64,000 nt of DNA from the NCBI GenBank assembly GCA_024291935.2, contig CM044317.1:66702730-66766729 (forward strand), given 5' to 3'. The notes beneath the pieces were generated by a model. It made no database searches. It had not been told where the DNA came from and worked only from the letters and a program-made list of their open reading frames with translations. Below, piece by piece: positions 24,601 to 36,644 of the stretch. A program made the translations under genes and the position numbers. How positions within the stretch are numbered: the stretch's first letter is position 1; each line of letters begins with the position of its first letter. Source of the stretch: Okapia johnstoni (taxonomy: Eukaryota > Chordata > Mammalia > Artiodactyla > Giraffidae).

Positions 24601-24999
24601 GTAAAGAAACTTTAATTATCTTATAAAATAAGATACAATTTATACGTCTCTAAGGAAGAATTAATATTGTAAAAAAAATCTGCATAGTAATTTGTAGTTT
24701 CAAAAGTAGTTTTAAAGTGATTATCACATTTAATATATTTTTAGAAACTGGAAATTCAGAATTTTACCTTATTAAAAAACATATTTAACTTAAATATTAA
24801 TTTTAGAAGATGAGTAGGAACAAAATGCATTTAATTCTTTAGTTAATATATACATGAGAATTATATTTGGTAAATGTGTTTGTTTTTGTTGTATAATAAT
24901 CATTTTAGCTTCTTTTATTTAAAGAAAAATAGGACACTAGAGTAATTGTATCACAATTGAGTTACTGACTATAATATCAATATAGGGGAAGAGATAATG
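21606..24999. other. No gene or clear repeat seen
   Basis: 3.4 kb of AT-rich sequence without any ruminant-specific SINE or LINE that I can recognise. Open frames at 21605-21931 and 24186-24380 have no features. The lack of young insertions contrasts with the flanks. Conservation data would be needed to see whether it holds regulatory elements. Confidence 0.5.
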
Positions 25000-25083
25000 T
25001 CTTATTTAAATTTGTATCACCAATGCTTAGGAAAGTGTTTGGCATATATTAGGCATATAACTAACTATTTCATGAATGTTTGA
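25000..25083 (+). mobile_element. L2/MIR-type 3' end
   Basis: Sense match to the common L2 3' end: 'gtatcaccaatgcttagg', 'gtgtttggcatatattagg' and 'atttcatgaatgtttga'. Short and diverged. Confidence 0.5.
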
Positions 25084-25506
25084 CAATGGCAAATCAATAG
25101 AAATATACAATTTTTCCACTACCAAGGGAACATTGCTACTGACATTTTAAGAATATTTTAAGATACTTTACGATTGTAGTAAAGCTCGTCCGAAATGGAC
25201 AGGATTTATGGAAAATGTGGGTCTAACTGTGTAAATAATAATGATCAAACTTAAAATACACTCTTGCTTTTAGCAAAATTTTTAGAATTTAACTTAGAAA
25301 ATGATAATATTTGAAGTTTGTATAGTTTTATAATTAAGTGAAGAATTTCACATTATTTTATTTGCTCATCCCTCCTGAGATTTGGATATTAATACCTTAT
25401 TTATTCTATTTAATTGAAGGATAAGATACAAGCAAATGCATAAAGAACTCTCATCATAAATATAGAGCATGATATTTTATAAGGTATTTATAGACCTGAT
25501 TAACTA

Positions 25507-25736
25507 AGCTTCCCAGTGGCTGGCTCAGTAGTAAAAGGATCTGCCTGCCAATGCAGGAGCCACAGAAGACACGAGTTCAATCCCTGGGTCAGGAAGATCC
25601 TCTGGAGGAAGAAATGGCAACCCACTCCAGTATTCTGGCTGGGATAATTCCATGGACAGAGGAGCCTGGCAGGCTATAGTCCATGGGGTCGAAAAGAGTC
25701 GGACACGGCTGAGTGACTGAGCAAGAGAAAAACAGG
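25507..25736 (+). mobile_element. Bov-tA SINE with perfect TSD
   Basis: A complete sense Bov-tA from 'agcttcccagtggctgg' to 'gagtgactgagcaagag' with a short A-rich tail. A 15-bp perfect TSD, agacctgattaacta, lies at 25492-25506 and 25737-25751, indicating a fairly recent insertion. Confidence 0.96.
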
Positions 25737-25794
25737 AGACCTGATTAACTACACCAACGTCAAGATATAAAACATTTCCAGAATCCTGTATGCT

Positions 25795-26240
25795 TTTCGC
25801 TGTTCTTCATCTATTGTCATTGACTAGTTTTGCCTGTTCTTGTACTTCATAGATAACCACAGAATAAATATGTCTCTGTGCTTAACTATTTTCTATCAAC
25901 ATAACATCTATAAGTTTCATCCATATTGTAGCATGTAGCAGAATTCATTAATCTTTATTGCTGCATAGCATTTCTTTGTATGAATATACAATATTTATTT
26001 AACTACTCTCCTACTGAGGTTGTTGTCATTATTAATAAAACAGTGAATATTTTCTATATATATTTTTGCTGACATATGCACTCATACGTCTTTTGTATGT
26101 AACTAGGAGTGGAATTGCTTGCCCATAGATTACATGCATGTGCAGAAGATGCTAACAGTTTTCCAAAGGTTTTATACAATTTTATACTCCTACCAGTAAT
26201 CTATGTTCCTTTTGCTCCACATGCTTGCCAATACTTCACC
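25795..26240 (-). mobile_element. Old L1 3' region, antisense
   Basis: Antisense L1-type sequence: 'gctgcatagcatttctttg', 'tatttatttaactactctcc', 'tgacatatgcactcat', 'aactaggagtggaattgct' and 'agttttccaaaggtttta'. It is strongly diverged. The same type of sequence occurs at 39720-40030. Confidence 0.75.
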
Positions 26241-26284
26241 CTGCCAGCCATTTTTAATTATCAGGTGGACATGTAGTAAAATTT

Positions 26285-26430
26285 CATTGTAGATTATGCC
26301 TGTTTTAAAAATGAGGATACTAAATTCAGAGCAATTACATGGCTTATCCATAACTGCATATATAATAGAAGCTATGATCTTCATCTTGGTTTCCTGATTC
26401 TATATTCATTGGGTTTTCTGTTACACAGCT
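26285..26430 (-). mobile_element. MIR SINE, antisense
   Basis: Antisense MIR order: 'tttaaaaatgaggatact' (MIR 'tttacagatgaggaaact'), 'gcttatccataactgc', then 'cttggtttcctgattc'. Confidence 0.6.
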
Positions 26431-26469
26431 CTAGTGTTTTTACTTCTATCTTCCCTTTCTGTCTTTTCT

Positions 26470-26880
26470 TGTCACTGTAATTTTCATTATAAAAAATTTC
26501 AAACATGCAAAAAGGTAGAGAGGAGTATGAAAAATAGCCATATGCCATTGTTAGAACAATTGTTTACCCTCTGCCATATTTAATTCATGTATTTTTGGCT
26601 AAAAACTTAAAAGTAAATTGTATATATCATAACATTTCAGCCCTAAATATTTCATTATGAATTTTTACAATATAAGGATATTTTCTTACATGAAGTAAAA
26701 AAGTTTCATCTCAAGAAAAATAATTAACAGTAAGTTCCTAATAATAACGAACACCTACTCCTTAATCAAATTTATCCAATCATAATAAGTACTTTCAGCA
26801 GCTGTTTTGTTCAAAATAAGATTCAATCAAGACCACACATTTACTTGCTAAAACTCTGTGATACTTTTAAGAATTCAAAG
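26470..26880 (+). mobile_element. Ancient interspersed repeat, second copy
   Basis: It shares the motif series of 6255-6480 ('accct', 'taaatatttcattatg', 'gatattttcttacat') and extends it on both sides with 'ttcaaacatgcaaaaaggta' and 'ttgttcaaaataagattc'. Collinearity of two copies in one window supports a common repeat family; the name is uncertain. Confidence 0.6.
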
Positions 26881-27442
26881 GTAAGTTTCATACTTTGAAA
26901 ATATAATAATTATTTTATTATTATTATCATTATTAGGCAAAGTATATTAAGCCATATAAGGGTTTTTATCTTCATAAACCCCTTTTTATCGTAAATATTA
27001 TATGGAACATGGCATAGCTAAACGTTCTCTTATTTAACACTAAAACTCTGATATATGGAGACACTGAATACAGTGAAAGACAATGTATATTACTTGAGAT
27101 ACCAAATACTTTATCTTAAAAAAATACCCCAAAGATGTTCAAGTAAAAATATAAAAAATGCAAATGATAACCGAGCAAAAGAATTAGTAAATTAAAGAAC
27201 TAATTTGGTCTTTGCTCTTTAAAATGATTACTATTAATAATTACTATCAGTCTTTTTCTCACGCATAACTTCCATTCTCAGTAAGAATTGATTAACCTTT
27301 TTTTGCTACTATTATTCCTAATGGGTAGAACACCAGATGAAAGGACTCTACATTCATTCTGAATATAAAATAAAACAAAGAATATATACCATTCTCAGTG
27401 CAAAATTGCATTAGATTTTTCTTGTTGCTTCAATTAAAATCC

Positions 27443-28868
27443 GAGTGTGTTTAAATACTCATGCCATGCGCCCAGGCTGCCTGTCCATCACCAACTCCCG
27501 GAGTCCACCCAAAATCATGTTCATTGAGTCGGTGATGCTACCCAGCCATCTCATCCTCTGTCGTCCCCTTCTCCTCCTTCCCCCAGTCATACCAGGATCA
27601 GGGTCTTCTCAAATGAGTCAGTTTTTTGCATGAGGTGGCCAAAGTATTGGAGTTTCAGCTTCAACATCAGTCCTTCCAATGAAAACCCAGGACTGATCTC
27701 TTTTAGCATGGACTGGTTGGATCTCCTTGCAGTCCAAGGGACTCTCAAGAGCCTTCTTCAACACCACAGTTCAAAAGCATCAATTCTTCGGTGCTCAGCT
27801 TTCTTTATAGTCCAACTCTCACATCCATACATGACCACTGGAAAAACCATAGCCTTTGTAGATGAATCTTTGTTGACAAAGTAATGTCTCTGCTTTTTAA
27901 TATGTTGTCTAGGTTGGTCATAACTTTCCTTCCAAGGAGTAAGCGTCTTTTAATTTCATGGCTGCAATCACCATCTGCAGTGATTTTGGAGCCCCCCAAA
28001 ATAAAGTAAACCACTGTTTCCACTATTGCCCTATCTATTTGCCATGAGTGATAGGACCGGATGCCATGATCTTAGTTTTCTGAATTTTGAGATTTAAGCC
28101 AACGTTTTCACTCTCCTCTTTCACTTTCATCAAGAGGCTCTTTAGTTCTTCTTCACTTTCTGCCATAAGGGTGGTGTCATCTGCATATCTGAGGTTATTG
28201 ATATTTCTCCCGGCAATCTTGATTCCAGCTTGTGCTTCCTCCAGCCCAGCATTTCTCATGATGTACTCTGCATATAAGTTAAATAAGCATGGTGACAATA
28301 TACAGCCTGGACATACTCCTTTTCCTATTTGGAACCAGTCTGTTGTTCCATGTCCAGTTCTAACTGTTGCTTCCTGACTTGCATACAGGTTTCTCAAGAG
28401 ACAGGTCAGGTAATCTGGTATTCCTAATTTCTTTCAGAATTTTCCACAGTTTATTGTGAGCCACACAGTCAAAGGCTTTGGCATAGTGAATAAAGCAGAA
28501 ATAGGTGTTTTTCTGGAACTCTCTTGCTTTTTCAATGATGCAGTGGATGTTGGCAACTTGATCTGTGGTTCCTCTGCCTTTTCTAAAGCCAGCTTGAACA
28601 TCTGGAAGTTCATGGTTGATGTATTGCTGAAGACTGGCTTGGAAAATTTTGAGCATTACTTTACTAGTGTGTGAGATGAGTGCAATTGAGCAGTAGTTTG
28701 AGCATTCTTTGGCATTGCCTTTCTTTGGGATTGGAATGAAAACTGAACTTTTCCAGTCCTGTGGCCCCTGTTGAGTTTTCCAAATTTGGTGGCATATTGA
28801 GTGCAGCACTTTCACAGCACCATCTTTTAGGATTTGAAATAGCTCAACTGGAATTCCATCTCCTCCAC
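27443..28868 (-). mobile_element. BovB LINE, RT to 3' end (3' part of an inverted insertion)
   Basis: Antisense BovB from the 3' end (left) to the RT N-terminus (right, where the sequence corresponding to 'ggaattccagttgagc' stops at 28868). Minus-strand frames at 28360-28953 and 28035-28397 cover the RT, and the YADD box is intact at 28176-28187. The element is interrupted by stops and frame shifts. Directly after 28868 comes BovB 5' sequence in the opposite orientation, without any spacer. Confidence 0.93.
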
Positions 28869-31508
28869 ACTGGAGAAGGGAATGGCAAATCACTTCAGTA
28901 TTCTTGCCTTGAGGACCCCATGAACAGGATGAAAAGGCAAAAAGATAGGACACTGAAAGATGAACTCCCTAGCTTTGTAGTTGCCCAATATGCTACTGGA
29001 GATCAGTGGAGAAATCACTCCAGAAAGAATGAAGGGATGGAGCCAAATAAGAAACAACACCCGGTTGTGGATGTGACTGGTGATAGAAGCAAGGTCTGAT
29101 GCTGTAAAGAGTAATATTGCATAGGAACCTGGAATGTTAGGTCCATGAATCAAGGCAAATTGGAAGTGGTCAAACAGGAGATGGCAAGAGTGAATGTTGA
29201 CATTCTAGGAATTAGCAAACTAAAATGGACTGGAATGGGTGAATATAACTCAGATGACCATTATATTCTACTACTGTGGGCAGGAACCCCTTAGGAGAAA
29301 TGGAGTAGCCATCATGGTCAACAAAAGAGTCCAAAATGCAGTACTTGGATGCAATCTCAAAAACGACAGAATGATCTCTGTTTCCAAGGCAAACCATTCC
29401 ATATCACGGTAATCCAAGTCTATGCCCCAACCATTAACACTGATGAAGCTGAAGTTGAACAGTTCTATGAAGACCTAGAAGACCTTTTAGAACTAACACC
29501 CAAAAAAGATGTCCTTTTCATTATAGAGGACTGGAATTCAAAAGTAGGAAGTCAAGAAACACCTGGAGTAACAGGCAAATTTGGCCTTGAAGTACAGAAT
29601 GAAGCAGGGCAAAGCTGATAGAGTTTTGCCAAGAGAATGCACTGGTCATAGCAAACACCCTCTTCCAACAACACAAGAGAAGACTCTACACATGGACATC
29701 ACCAGATGGCCAACTCTGAAATCAGATTGATTATATTCTTTGCAGCCAAAGATGAGGAAGCTCTATACAGTCAGCAAAAACAAGATTAGGAGCTGACTGT
29801 GGCTCAGGTCATGAACTCCTTATTGCCAAATTCAGACTTAAATTGAAGAAAGTAGGGAAAACCACTAGACCACTCAGGTATGACCTAAATCAAATCCCTT
29901 ATGATTATACAGAGAAAGTGAGAAATAGATTTAAGGGACTAGATCTGATAGACAGAGTGCCTGAGGAACTATGGACGGAGGTTCGTGACAGGACACAGGG
30001 AGCAAGACTATCCCCAAGAAAAAGAAATGCAAAAATGCAAAATGGCTGTCTGAGGAGGCCTTATAAATAGCTGTGAAAAGAAGAGAAGTGAAAAGCAAAG
30101 GAGAAAAGGAAAGATATAAGCATCTGAATGCAGAGTTCCAAAGAATAGCAAGGAGAGATAAGAAAGCCTTCCTCGAGACAGAGGCAAAACACTCTCCGAC
30201 ATAAATCACAGCAGGATCCTCTATGACCCACCTCCCAGAATATTGGAAATAAAAGCAATAATAATCAAATGGGACCTAATCAAACTTAAAAGCTTTTGCA
30301 CAACAAAGGAAATGATAAGCAAGGTGAAAAGACAGCCTTCAGAATGGGGGAAAATAATAGGAAATGAAGCAATGGACAAAAAATTAATCTCAAAAATATA
30401 CAAGCAACTCCTGCAGCTGAATTCCAGAAAAATAAATGACCCAATCAAAAAGTGGGCCAAAGAACTAAACAGACATTTCTCCAAAGAAGACATACAGATG
30501 GCTAACAAACACATGAAAAGATGCTCAACATCACTCATTATTAGAGAAATGCAAATCAAAACCACAATGAAGTACCATTTCACACCAGTCAGAATGGCTG
30601 CAATTCAAAAGTCTACAAGCAATAAATGCTGGAGAGGGTGTGGAGAAAAGGGAACCCTCTTACACTGTTGGTGGGAATGCAAACTAGTATAGCCACTATG
30701 GAGAACAGTGTGGAGATTCCTTAAAAAACTGGGAATAGAACTGCCATATGACCCAGCAATCCCACTGCTGGGCATACACACTGAGGAAACCAGAATTGAA
30801 AGAGACACATGTACCCCAATGTTCATCGCAGCACTGTTTACAATAGCCAGGACATGGAAGCAGCCTAGATGTCCATCAACAGACGAATGGATAAGGAAGC
30901 TGTGGTACATATACACAATGGAATATTACTCAGCCATTGAAAAGAATACATTTGAATCTGTTCTATTGAGATGGATGAAACTGGAGCCCATTATAGAGTG
31001 AAGCAAGCCAGAAAGAAAAACACCAATACAGTATACTAATGCATATATATGGAATTCGAAAGATGGTAACGGTAACCCTATATGCGAGACAGAAAAAGAG
31101 ACACAGATGCATAGAACAGTCTTATGGACTCTGTGGGAGAAGGTGAGGGTGGGACGATCTGAGAGAATAGCACTGAAACATGTATATTATCATATGTGAG
31201 ACAGAACGCCATTCCAGGTTCGATGCATGAGACAAATGCCCAGGGCTGGGGCAATGGGATGACCCAGGGGGATGGGATGGGGAGGGAGGTGGGAGGGGGG
31301 TTCAGGATGGGGAACACATGTAAACCCATGGCTGATTCATGTCAATGTATGGCAAAAACCACCACAATATTGTAAAGTAATTAGCCCCCAACTAAAAAAA
31401 AAAAAAAAGAAAGAAAGAAAGCCTTCCTCAGAGATCAGTGCAAAGAAATAGAGGAAAACAATAGAATGGGAAAGACTAGAGATCTCTTCAAGAAAATTAG
31501 AGATATCA
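28869..31508 (+). mobile_element. BovB LINE, endonuclease part, inverted 5' piece (carries an L1)
   Basis: Sense BovB from near its 5' end ('gagaagggaatggcaaatc') through the APE-type endonuclease to the linker before RT ('gatctcttcaagaaaattag' near 31480). The frame 29349-29618 holds part of the endonuclease, where the usual GDWN motif reads EDWN (glycine lost). Frame breaks follow. A younger L1 splits it at 30175-31415. About 330 bp of BovB are missing between this piece and the RT piece on the other strand. Confidence 0.9.
30175..31415 (+). mobile_element. Young ruminant L1, 5'-truncated, with TSD
   Basis: It begins in the ORF2 C-terminal region. A 149-codon frame at 30243-30692 and a 97-codon frame at 30708-31001 hold most of it with few breaks. 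The GC-rich 3' UTR (G-rich stretch near 31255-31300) is followed by 'aatattgtaaagtaattagc' and a poly(A) tail. A 15-bp TSD, aagaaagccttcctc, lies at 30160-30174 and 31415-31429. The low number of frame breaks and the intact TSD suggest it is much younger than the BovB it sits in. Confidence 0.95.
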
Positions 31509-31535
31509 ATAATTACATTAAATCTAAAAGATCTG

Positions 31536-31743
31536 GGGCTTCCCAGGTGATGCTAGTGATAAAGAATCCACCTGCCAATGCAGGGGATATAATGAGTCGT
31601 GGGTTCAATCCCTGGGCTGGGAAGATATGGCAATCCACTCCAGTATTCTTGTCTGGAGACATGGACAGAGGAGCCTGGCGGGCTACAGTCTATGGGATTG
31701 CAAAGAGTCGGACACAACTAAAGCGACTTAGCACACATGTACA
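31536..31743 (+). mobile_element. Bov-tA SINE with TSD
   Basis: Sense Bov-tA with a small deletion between head and body ('gggaagatatggcaatcc'). An 11-bp perfect TSD, taaaagatctg, lies at 31525-31535 and 31744-31754. It inserted right at the outer edge of the BovB piece. Confidence 0.95.
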
Positions 31744-31755
31744 TAAAAGATCTGA

Positions 31756-32650
31756 CCAGCAGCTGAAAGGCTGGATCAAATGCAAGAGTCACCTACATGC
31801 TGTCTACAAAAAACTCACATTAAATACAAAGATACAGGTTTAAAGTAAAAAGAGAGACTAAGATAATACCTTGCAAAACTAATTAAAAGGGAGCTGGTAT
31901 TTTATATTAATAAAAGGCAAGGTAGACTGAGAACAAAGAATATTATCAACGATAAAGTGAGATATTTCATACTCATAATGGGGCTAGTTCACCAAAAAGA
32001 CATAAAAATCCTAAATATGTATGCATCTAACAACAGAGCTTCAAAATGCATGAAGCAGAAACTGATGGAATTAAAAGCAGAAATAGGCAATGTACAAGTA
32101 TAGTTGTAGATTTTATCATTCTAGCTCAGTAATTCATAAAACAGGTAGACAGAAAATCAGTTAGAATATAAAGTCCTAAATAAGACTATGAACCAACTTG
32201 AACCAATTAATATTTATAGAATACTTCATCAGTAACATTAGAGTACACAGTCTTAAAAGCTGTACGTGAAATAATCACCAAGTGAAGTGAAGTCACTCAG
32301 TTGTGTCTGACTGTTTGTGACCCCATGGGCTGTAGCCTACCAGGCTCCTCTGTCTATGGGATTTTCCAGGCAAGAGGACTGGAGTGGGTTGCCGTTTCCT
32401 TCTCCAGAGGATCTTCTCGACCCAGGGATTGAACCCAGGTCTCCCTCATTGTAAGCAAGACGCTTTACCGTCTGAGCCACCAGGGAAGTCCAAAATAGTC
32501 CATACACTAGACCTTTAAAAATGCGTAACAGATTTTAATGATTGATATAAAAGATGTTCTCTGATCATAATGGAATTAAGCTAGAAACTAATAACTGTAA
32601 AATATCTGGAAAATCCTCAAATATTTGGAAATTAGATAGCACAGTTCTAA
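31756..32650 (+). mobile_element. Old L1, ORF2 endonuclease region (split by a SINE)
   Basis: Degenerate sense L1: 'atgctgtctacaaaaaactc' near 31797, 'aaatatgtatgcatctaaca' near 32013, then after the SINE 'tctgatcataatggaatt' near 32561, which matches the end of the L1 endonuclease region. The interrupting SINE (32281-32492) divides it. No usable frame. Confidence 0.65.
32281..32492 (-). mobile_element. Bov-tA SINE
   Basis: Antisense, near full length: the tail 'gaagtgaagtcactcagttg' at the left and the tRNA head 'tgagccaccagggaagtcc' at the right. Inserted within the old L1. No clean TSD was seen. Confidence 0.95.
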
Positions 32651-35600
32651 TTACCTCAGGGGTCCGAGAGCAAGACATGGAAATTAGAGAATTATACTAA
32701 TTCTGTTTCTTGAGCTGAGTTGTGGTTACACGATGTTTCACTTTGTGAACACTCATAAGGTGTACATTTGGTTTTCTGCACTTTTCTGTATATATGTTAT
32801 ATTCTCAACAAAATGAAACAAAAATGGACAAGTTCCTAGAAAAATATAATTTAGCAAAACAGAATCAAGAAGAAATAAAAAGGGAAGTTGGAGCAAGACT
32901 GCAAGCTGTAGTGGGCAGCCTAGCTGGGTAAATTCTGAAACCCCACAGAATCCCAGTGAATAAGGTAGCACAGAAAAACCCACAGACAAAAGCTGAAGCT
33001 AACGAAATGACTTGTTTTCATCACAGACTCCAGAACACTAGTGGGTGCAGCCAAACAGCTGCGGCAAGAAGACAAGTGTGGTATTAGTGAAATCTCCAAC
33101 AAAAACAAAGGTAAGGTAAAAAGACCTGTAAGAAGCCCAGAAACCAAACTGTCAGTATGTATTCACTTCTAAAGCAGAGTTCCTACGCCTCATAGAGTGC
33201 TCAGCTGAGACGAGCAGACAGATCCACAGCAGAGCTCATAAGTGAGAAGGGAACACCAAATTAAATTCAGGTGGTGGGGGGGTGATGTGGGTCGTAGGAA
33301 TTTTTGAAGTTAGCCAGGTGAAGCTCTCTTCCAGGACAGAGCCCGACAAAGAGGAGAGTTTACTTGGAGAACCTAAATTGAGAAAGAGAAGGACAAAATG
33401 GCTAAGAAAACGGACATTACAGATAAAATTGGGGAAGGAGAGGAGACACATCTCAAAAAGGTCAGACTTTTGAACAGCTCAGAATAACCACAGGGGAGGA
33501 AGCTGGAGTCGTGAAGCTAGGTATGTCTCCTTGCCCACACTTCCCTGCTGAGTTCAGGAAAATCATCTTGCTTTATACTTGAGCAACAGAAAAAGATAAG
33601 TCAAATCCTGAACAGAGTTATATAACAAAGTTATGGAAAAGCCTCCTTTTTAAGAAGACTAGAACATTATTGAACCAAGTCCTTTATTAAGTGGTAACAA
33701 TTGATTGTGTTATAAGATCATACGGTATATGAGAGAAAGATGATGTTTTCTGTGGGCCTTATTTGCATTAGTTGTTCTCAAATTTTGGCCAAAAAAAAAA
33801 TGCCATACTAAAATAACTACCACAACATACATAAAACTTAGAGAGGTGGAATTTTTTGCTTGGTGGTTTCTCATAGTTAAAATGCATCACTGGGTCAGTA
33901 AAATATCTTAAAACTTCAAGAAACTTTTCATGATATTAGAGAAGATAGAAGATGTTTGCACAGTGATGGATGACAACATGAACGTAGATCTATTAAATTC
34001 AGGAGCTTGCATCATTAATGCCAGTAATTATTTCAAGCAGTGACTGCCCAGGGAAAAAGTGGTCTGAGCCACCGCAAAAAACAACTTTGCAATAGCTTTT
34101 GGGCATTGAACAGATTTACAACTCTATACACACTCATTACTTGGGCTTTTCTCTTCTTTCTTCAAACACCTATGTTGAGTATAATGAAACTGGACTAAAT
34201 AGCCAAAAGAAATAGGCACACACTTGAAGTGGCAGTTACAGATAGAGTACAGGTTTTGATTAAATATGAAGCCTTTGACTCTTTTTCCAGCTGGGCCCTA
34301 ACTGAACTTCCATTTTTCTAGGCTCAGCTTCTGAAATTTTCAGCTTATTGTTTTATATTTCCTCTTACATTTTGTTGATTGGTACATCTTTAATGAAAAA
34401 AAAATGTATTTCATTTTGTTAATTGCACGAATATGTGTCTATTTGGCGTGATTGCAGCACTTATATAACTGCCAAAGACAAGCTTGTCAAAACTGATGTT
34501 TGAGATAATTATATAAATGCAGATATCAAACATATATTTAAAATATTTCATATACTAATAAGTCATAGCATCAACAGTAACATTTTTAACTGAGGAAGAC
34601 AGATGCCATTTTTACAAATAAATCCAGCGATAAAAATACTGAAATAATGCCTCACTGTTAAGGTTTGGGTAAGGTATTAAATTACTCTTTGCAACTTTTT
34701 TTTTTACTGTTTAACTTTTTTCAATTTTCCATTGATTTATTAAAATAAAAACTTCTCAGTTCAAATAAAAAAACAGAAAAGCAACAAAACCAAAGAAATA
34801 GAAAAGCAAACTCTTTTGGCTTGGACTGCTGATGTAGCCTATTCAATCTCCCACCTCCACTTCTGCCTCTGCTCTACACTTGACCACCATCTATTCTGTT
34901 ACCAAAATATCTTCCTGTCACATTTATCATCCTTCCTTCCAAAGTCCCATCAAAATGTTATAGCAAATGGGTGGGAAAAAATTAGCCTGTAACAGCTTTG
35001 TGCACTGGATTTAGGAATATCAGAAAACCAAAGGATCAAGATGATTTCTGCAAAATGGAAAGAAGGAACTATTGAGAGATAGCCAGGGTTTGGAAGTAAA
35101 TCTTGGATACAGAGAAAGATGGGCCCATCAAAAAATAGCTATTCCTGGTATAGTCATCAGGTATGGAGGGCAGGTTAGGCAATGGGGACAGAGGTCAGAG
35201 TTGGGTCCTTTGTGAAAACATGGAACATTATACTCAGGAAGAGCTAGGGCTCAGCTTGGGGTCCAAGGGTTAAAGCATAGTCAGTCTACCTGCTTAGTTC
35301 ATACTTGCACAAAGTAAAATCTACCAGTGGACAATATTAACACATATTTGTTAAACAAATTAATAAACAAATGTGGAATGATTACTTGTTATAATCAGAA
35401 GTAACCATAAGGAAAATCATGGACTGAATTGCATTCCTGGAAGCCCTCAGTTCCAGACCCACAGTTACAGAAATTTCAACTCCCCTCATTCCTCAGGTGA
35501 GACTGGAAAAATCAGGAGAAAATCCTCATCAACAACCTTTTTCAAGCGTTCACACTTTCTCAGCCCCCAATATCAATTCATGATTGCTCCTAAGCTTCTA

Positions 35601-36640
35601 CTCTCCAGCCTCAACCATTATTGCAATAGTAGTTTTTGACTCCTCTCCAGTTTTCATAATTGTGCAGGGTTGTAAGTGCCTACCATCCTTCTCCAGATCA
35701 TTCCATGGGAGCTTTAGCTCCTTCCACTTCAACAGAGAAATTTCTCTCAATGACATTCATTGCAGTCACCTTAGACGACTGGATTTCTAAATGATGAAAC
35801 TCTTCTGTTCCACCCTTAATAGCTATGTTCTTTTAGGAAGTAATGTCACCTGCCTCAAGAACTAGGCTAGAACTCTGAAATGATCTTGGCCAAATTTTAT
35901 TACTCAAGACACTTCATCCTGATATTTGCACAGATGATCATCAGTTTTAGTCTTACTATCTCTTTGAACTGCCTAGTGGATCTCATGCACAGAGAATCCC
36001 AGTGGCCTACTAAGATGATTCAGATTTCCTGAAATGAATGGACCCTCTAAAGTGAATAGTCATCATTGTCATTGTCTACTTAAAGTGTCTGGACGTTTTC
36101 TATTTGAGTAGCACACTAACTATTGAATATATTATTTGTTAATGGTGAACTATTTTAGTGTCTGATAGAAAATTTCACATATTGAGGTATAGGGAAGTTA
36201 TTCTGGCTTATATATGATTTAACTTGAACTTTATGTTTATTGGAAGACTCTGTTTTGTGACCTGTTAAACATGCATGGTACATCTGCTTTAACCATTAAA
36301 TAAAACAATATATTTAAAAATCAAAATAGATTAACTATGGTTCAGACATTCAAAATGGATGTGAGTGGCCATTGTGGATATGGTTTTAGACACATTCCTG
36401 CATCACTGAGATTTTAATTTTCTGAACCCTGTCATACTCAAGGATATCACCAGCCCTTCTCAAAATAGTATCTGCCAGATGCAACCTTATGGTCTCAAGG
36501 TCTCCCCTTGTAACTACACAACTATTTCAGACCCCAACCAATCCTTGCTTAATGTGCACCCTTAATTCTTGCCAGATCCAATCTTACTTATTGACAATTT
36601 ATGTAATATTGTGGGTTTTGCCTTTATGTTTCCCCATTTT
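32651..36640. other. No gene seen; L1-like scraps at the left edge
   Basis: At 32700-32880 two L1-like scraps occur: a 3'-end type 'cttttctgtatatatgtt' and an ORF2-like 'atggacaagttcctagaaaa'. From about 32890 to 36640 I recognise no repeat family with confidence and no exon. Short frames at 33236-33473 and 35584-35790 lack features. 35550-35700 is pyrimidine-rich and could be very old L2. Confidence 0.45.
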
Positions 36641-36644
36641 GTAG

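Noticed and set aside
30243..30692. 149-codon plus-strand open frame
   Set aside because: It is the C-terminal part of the L1 ORF2 in the young L1 insertion, not a host gene.
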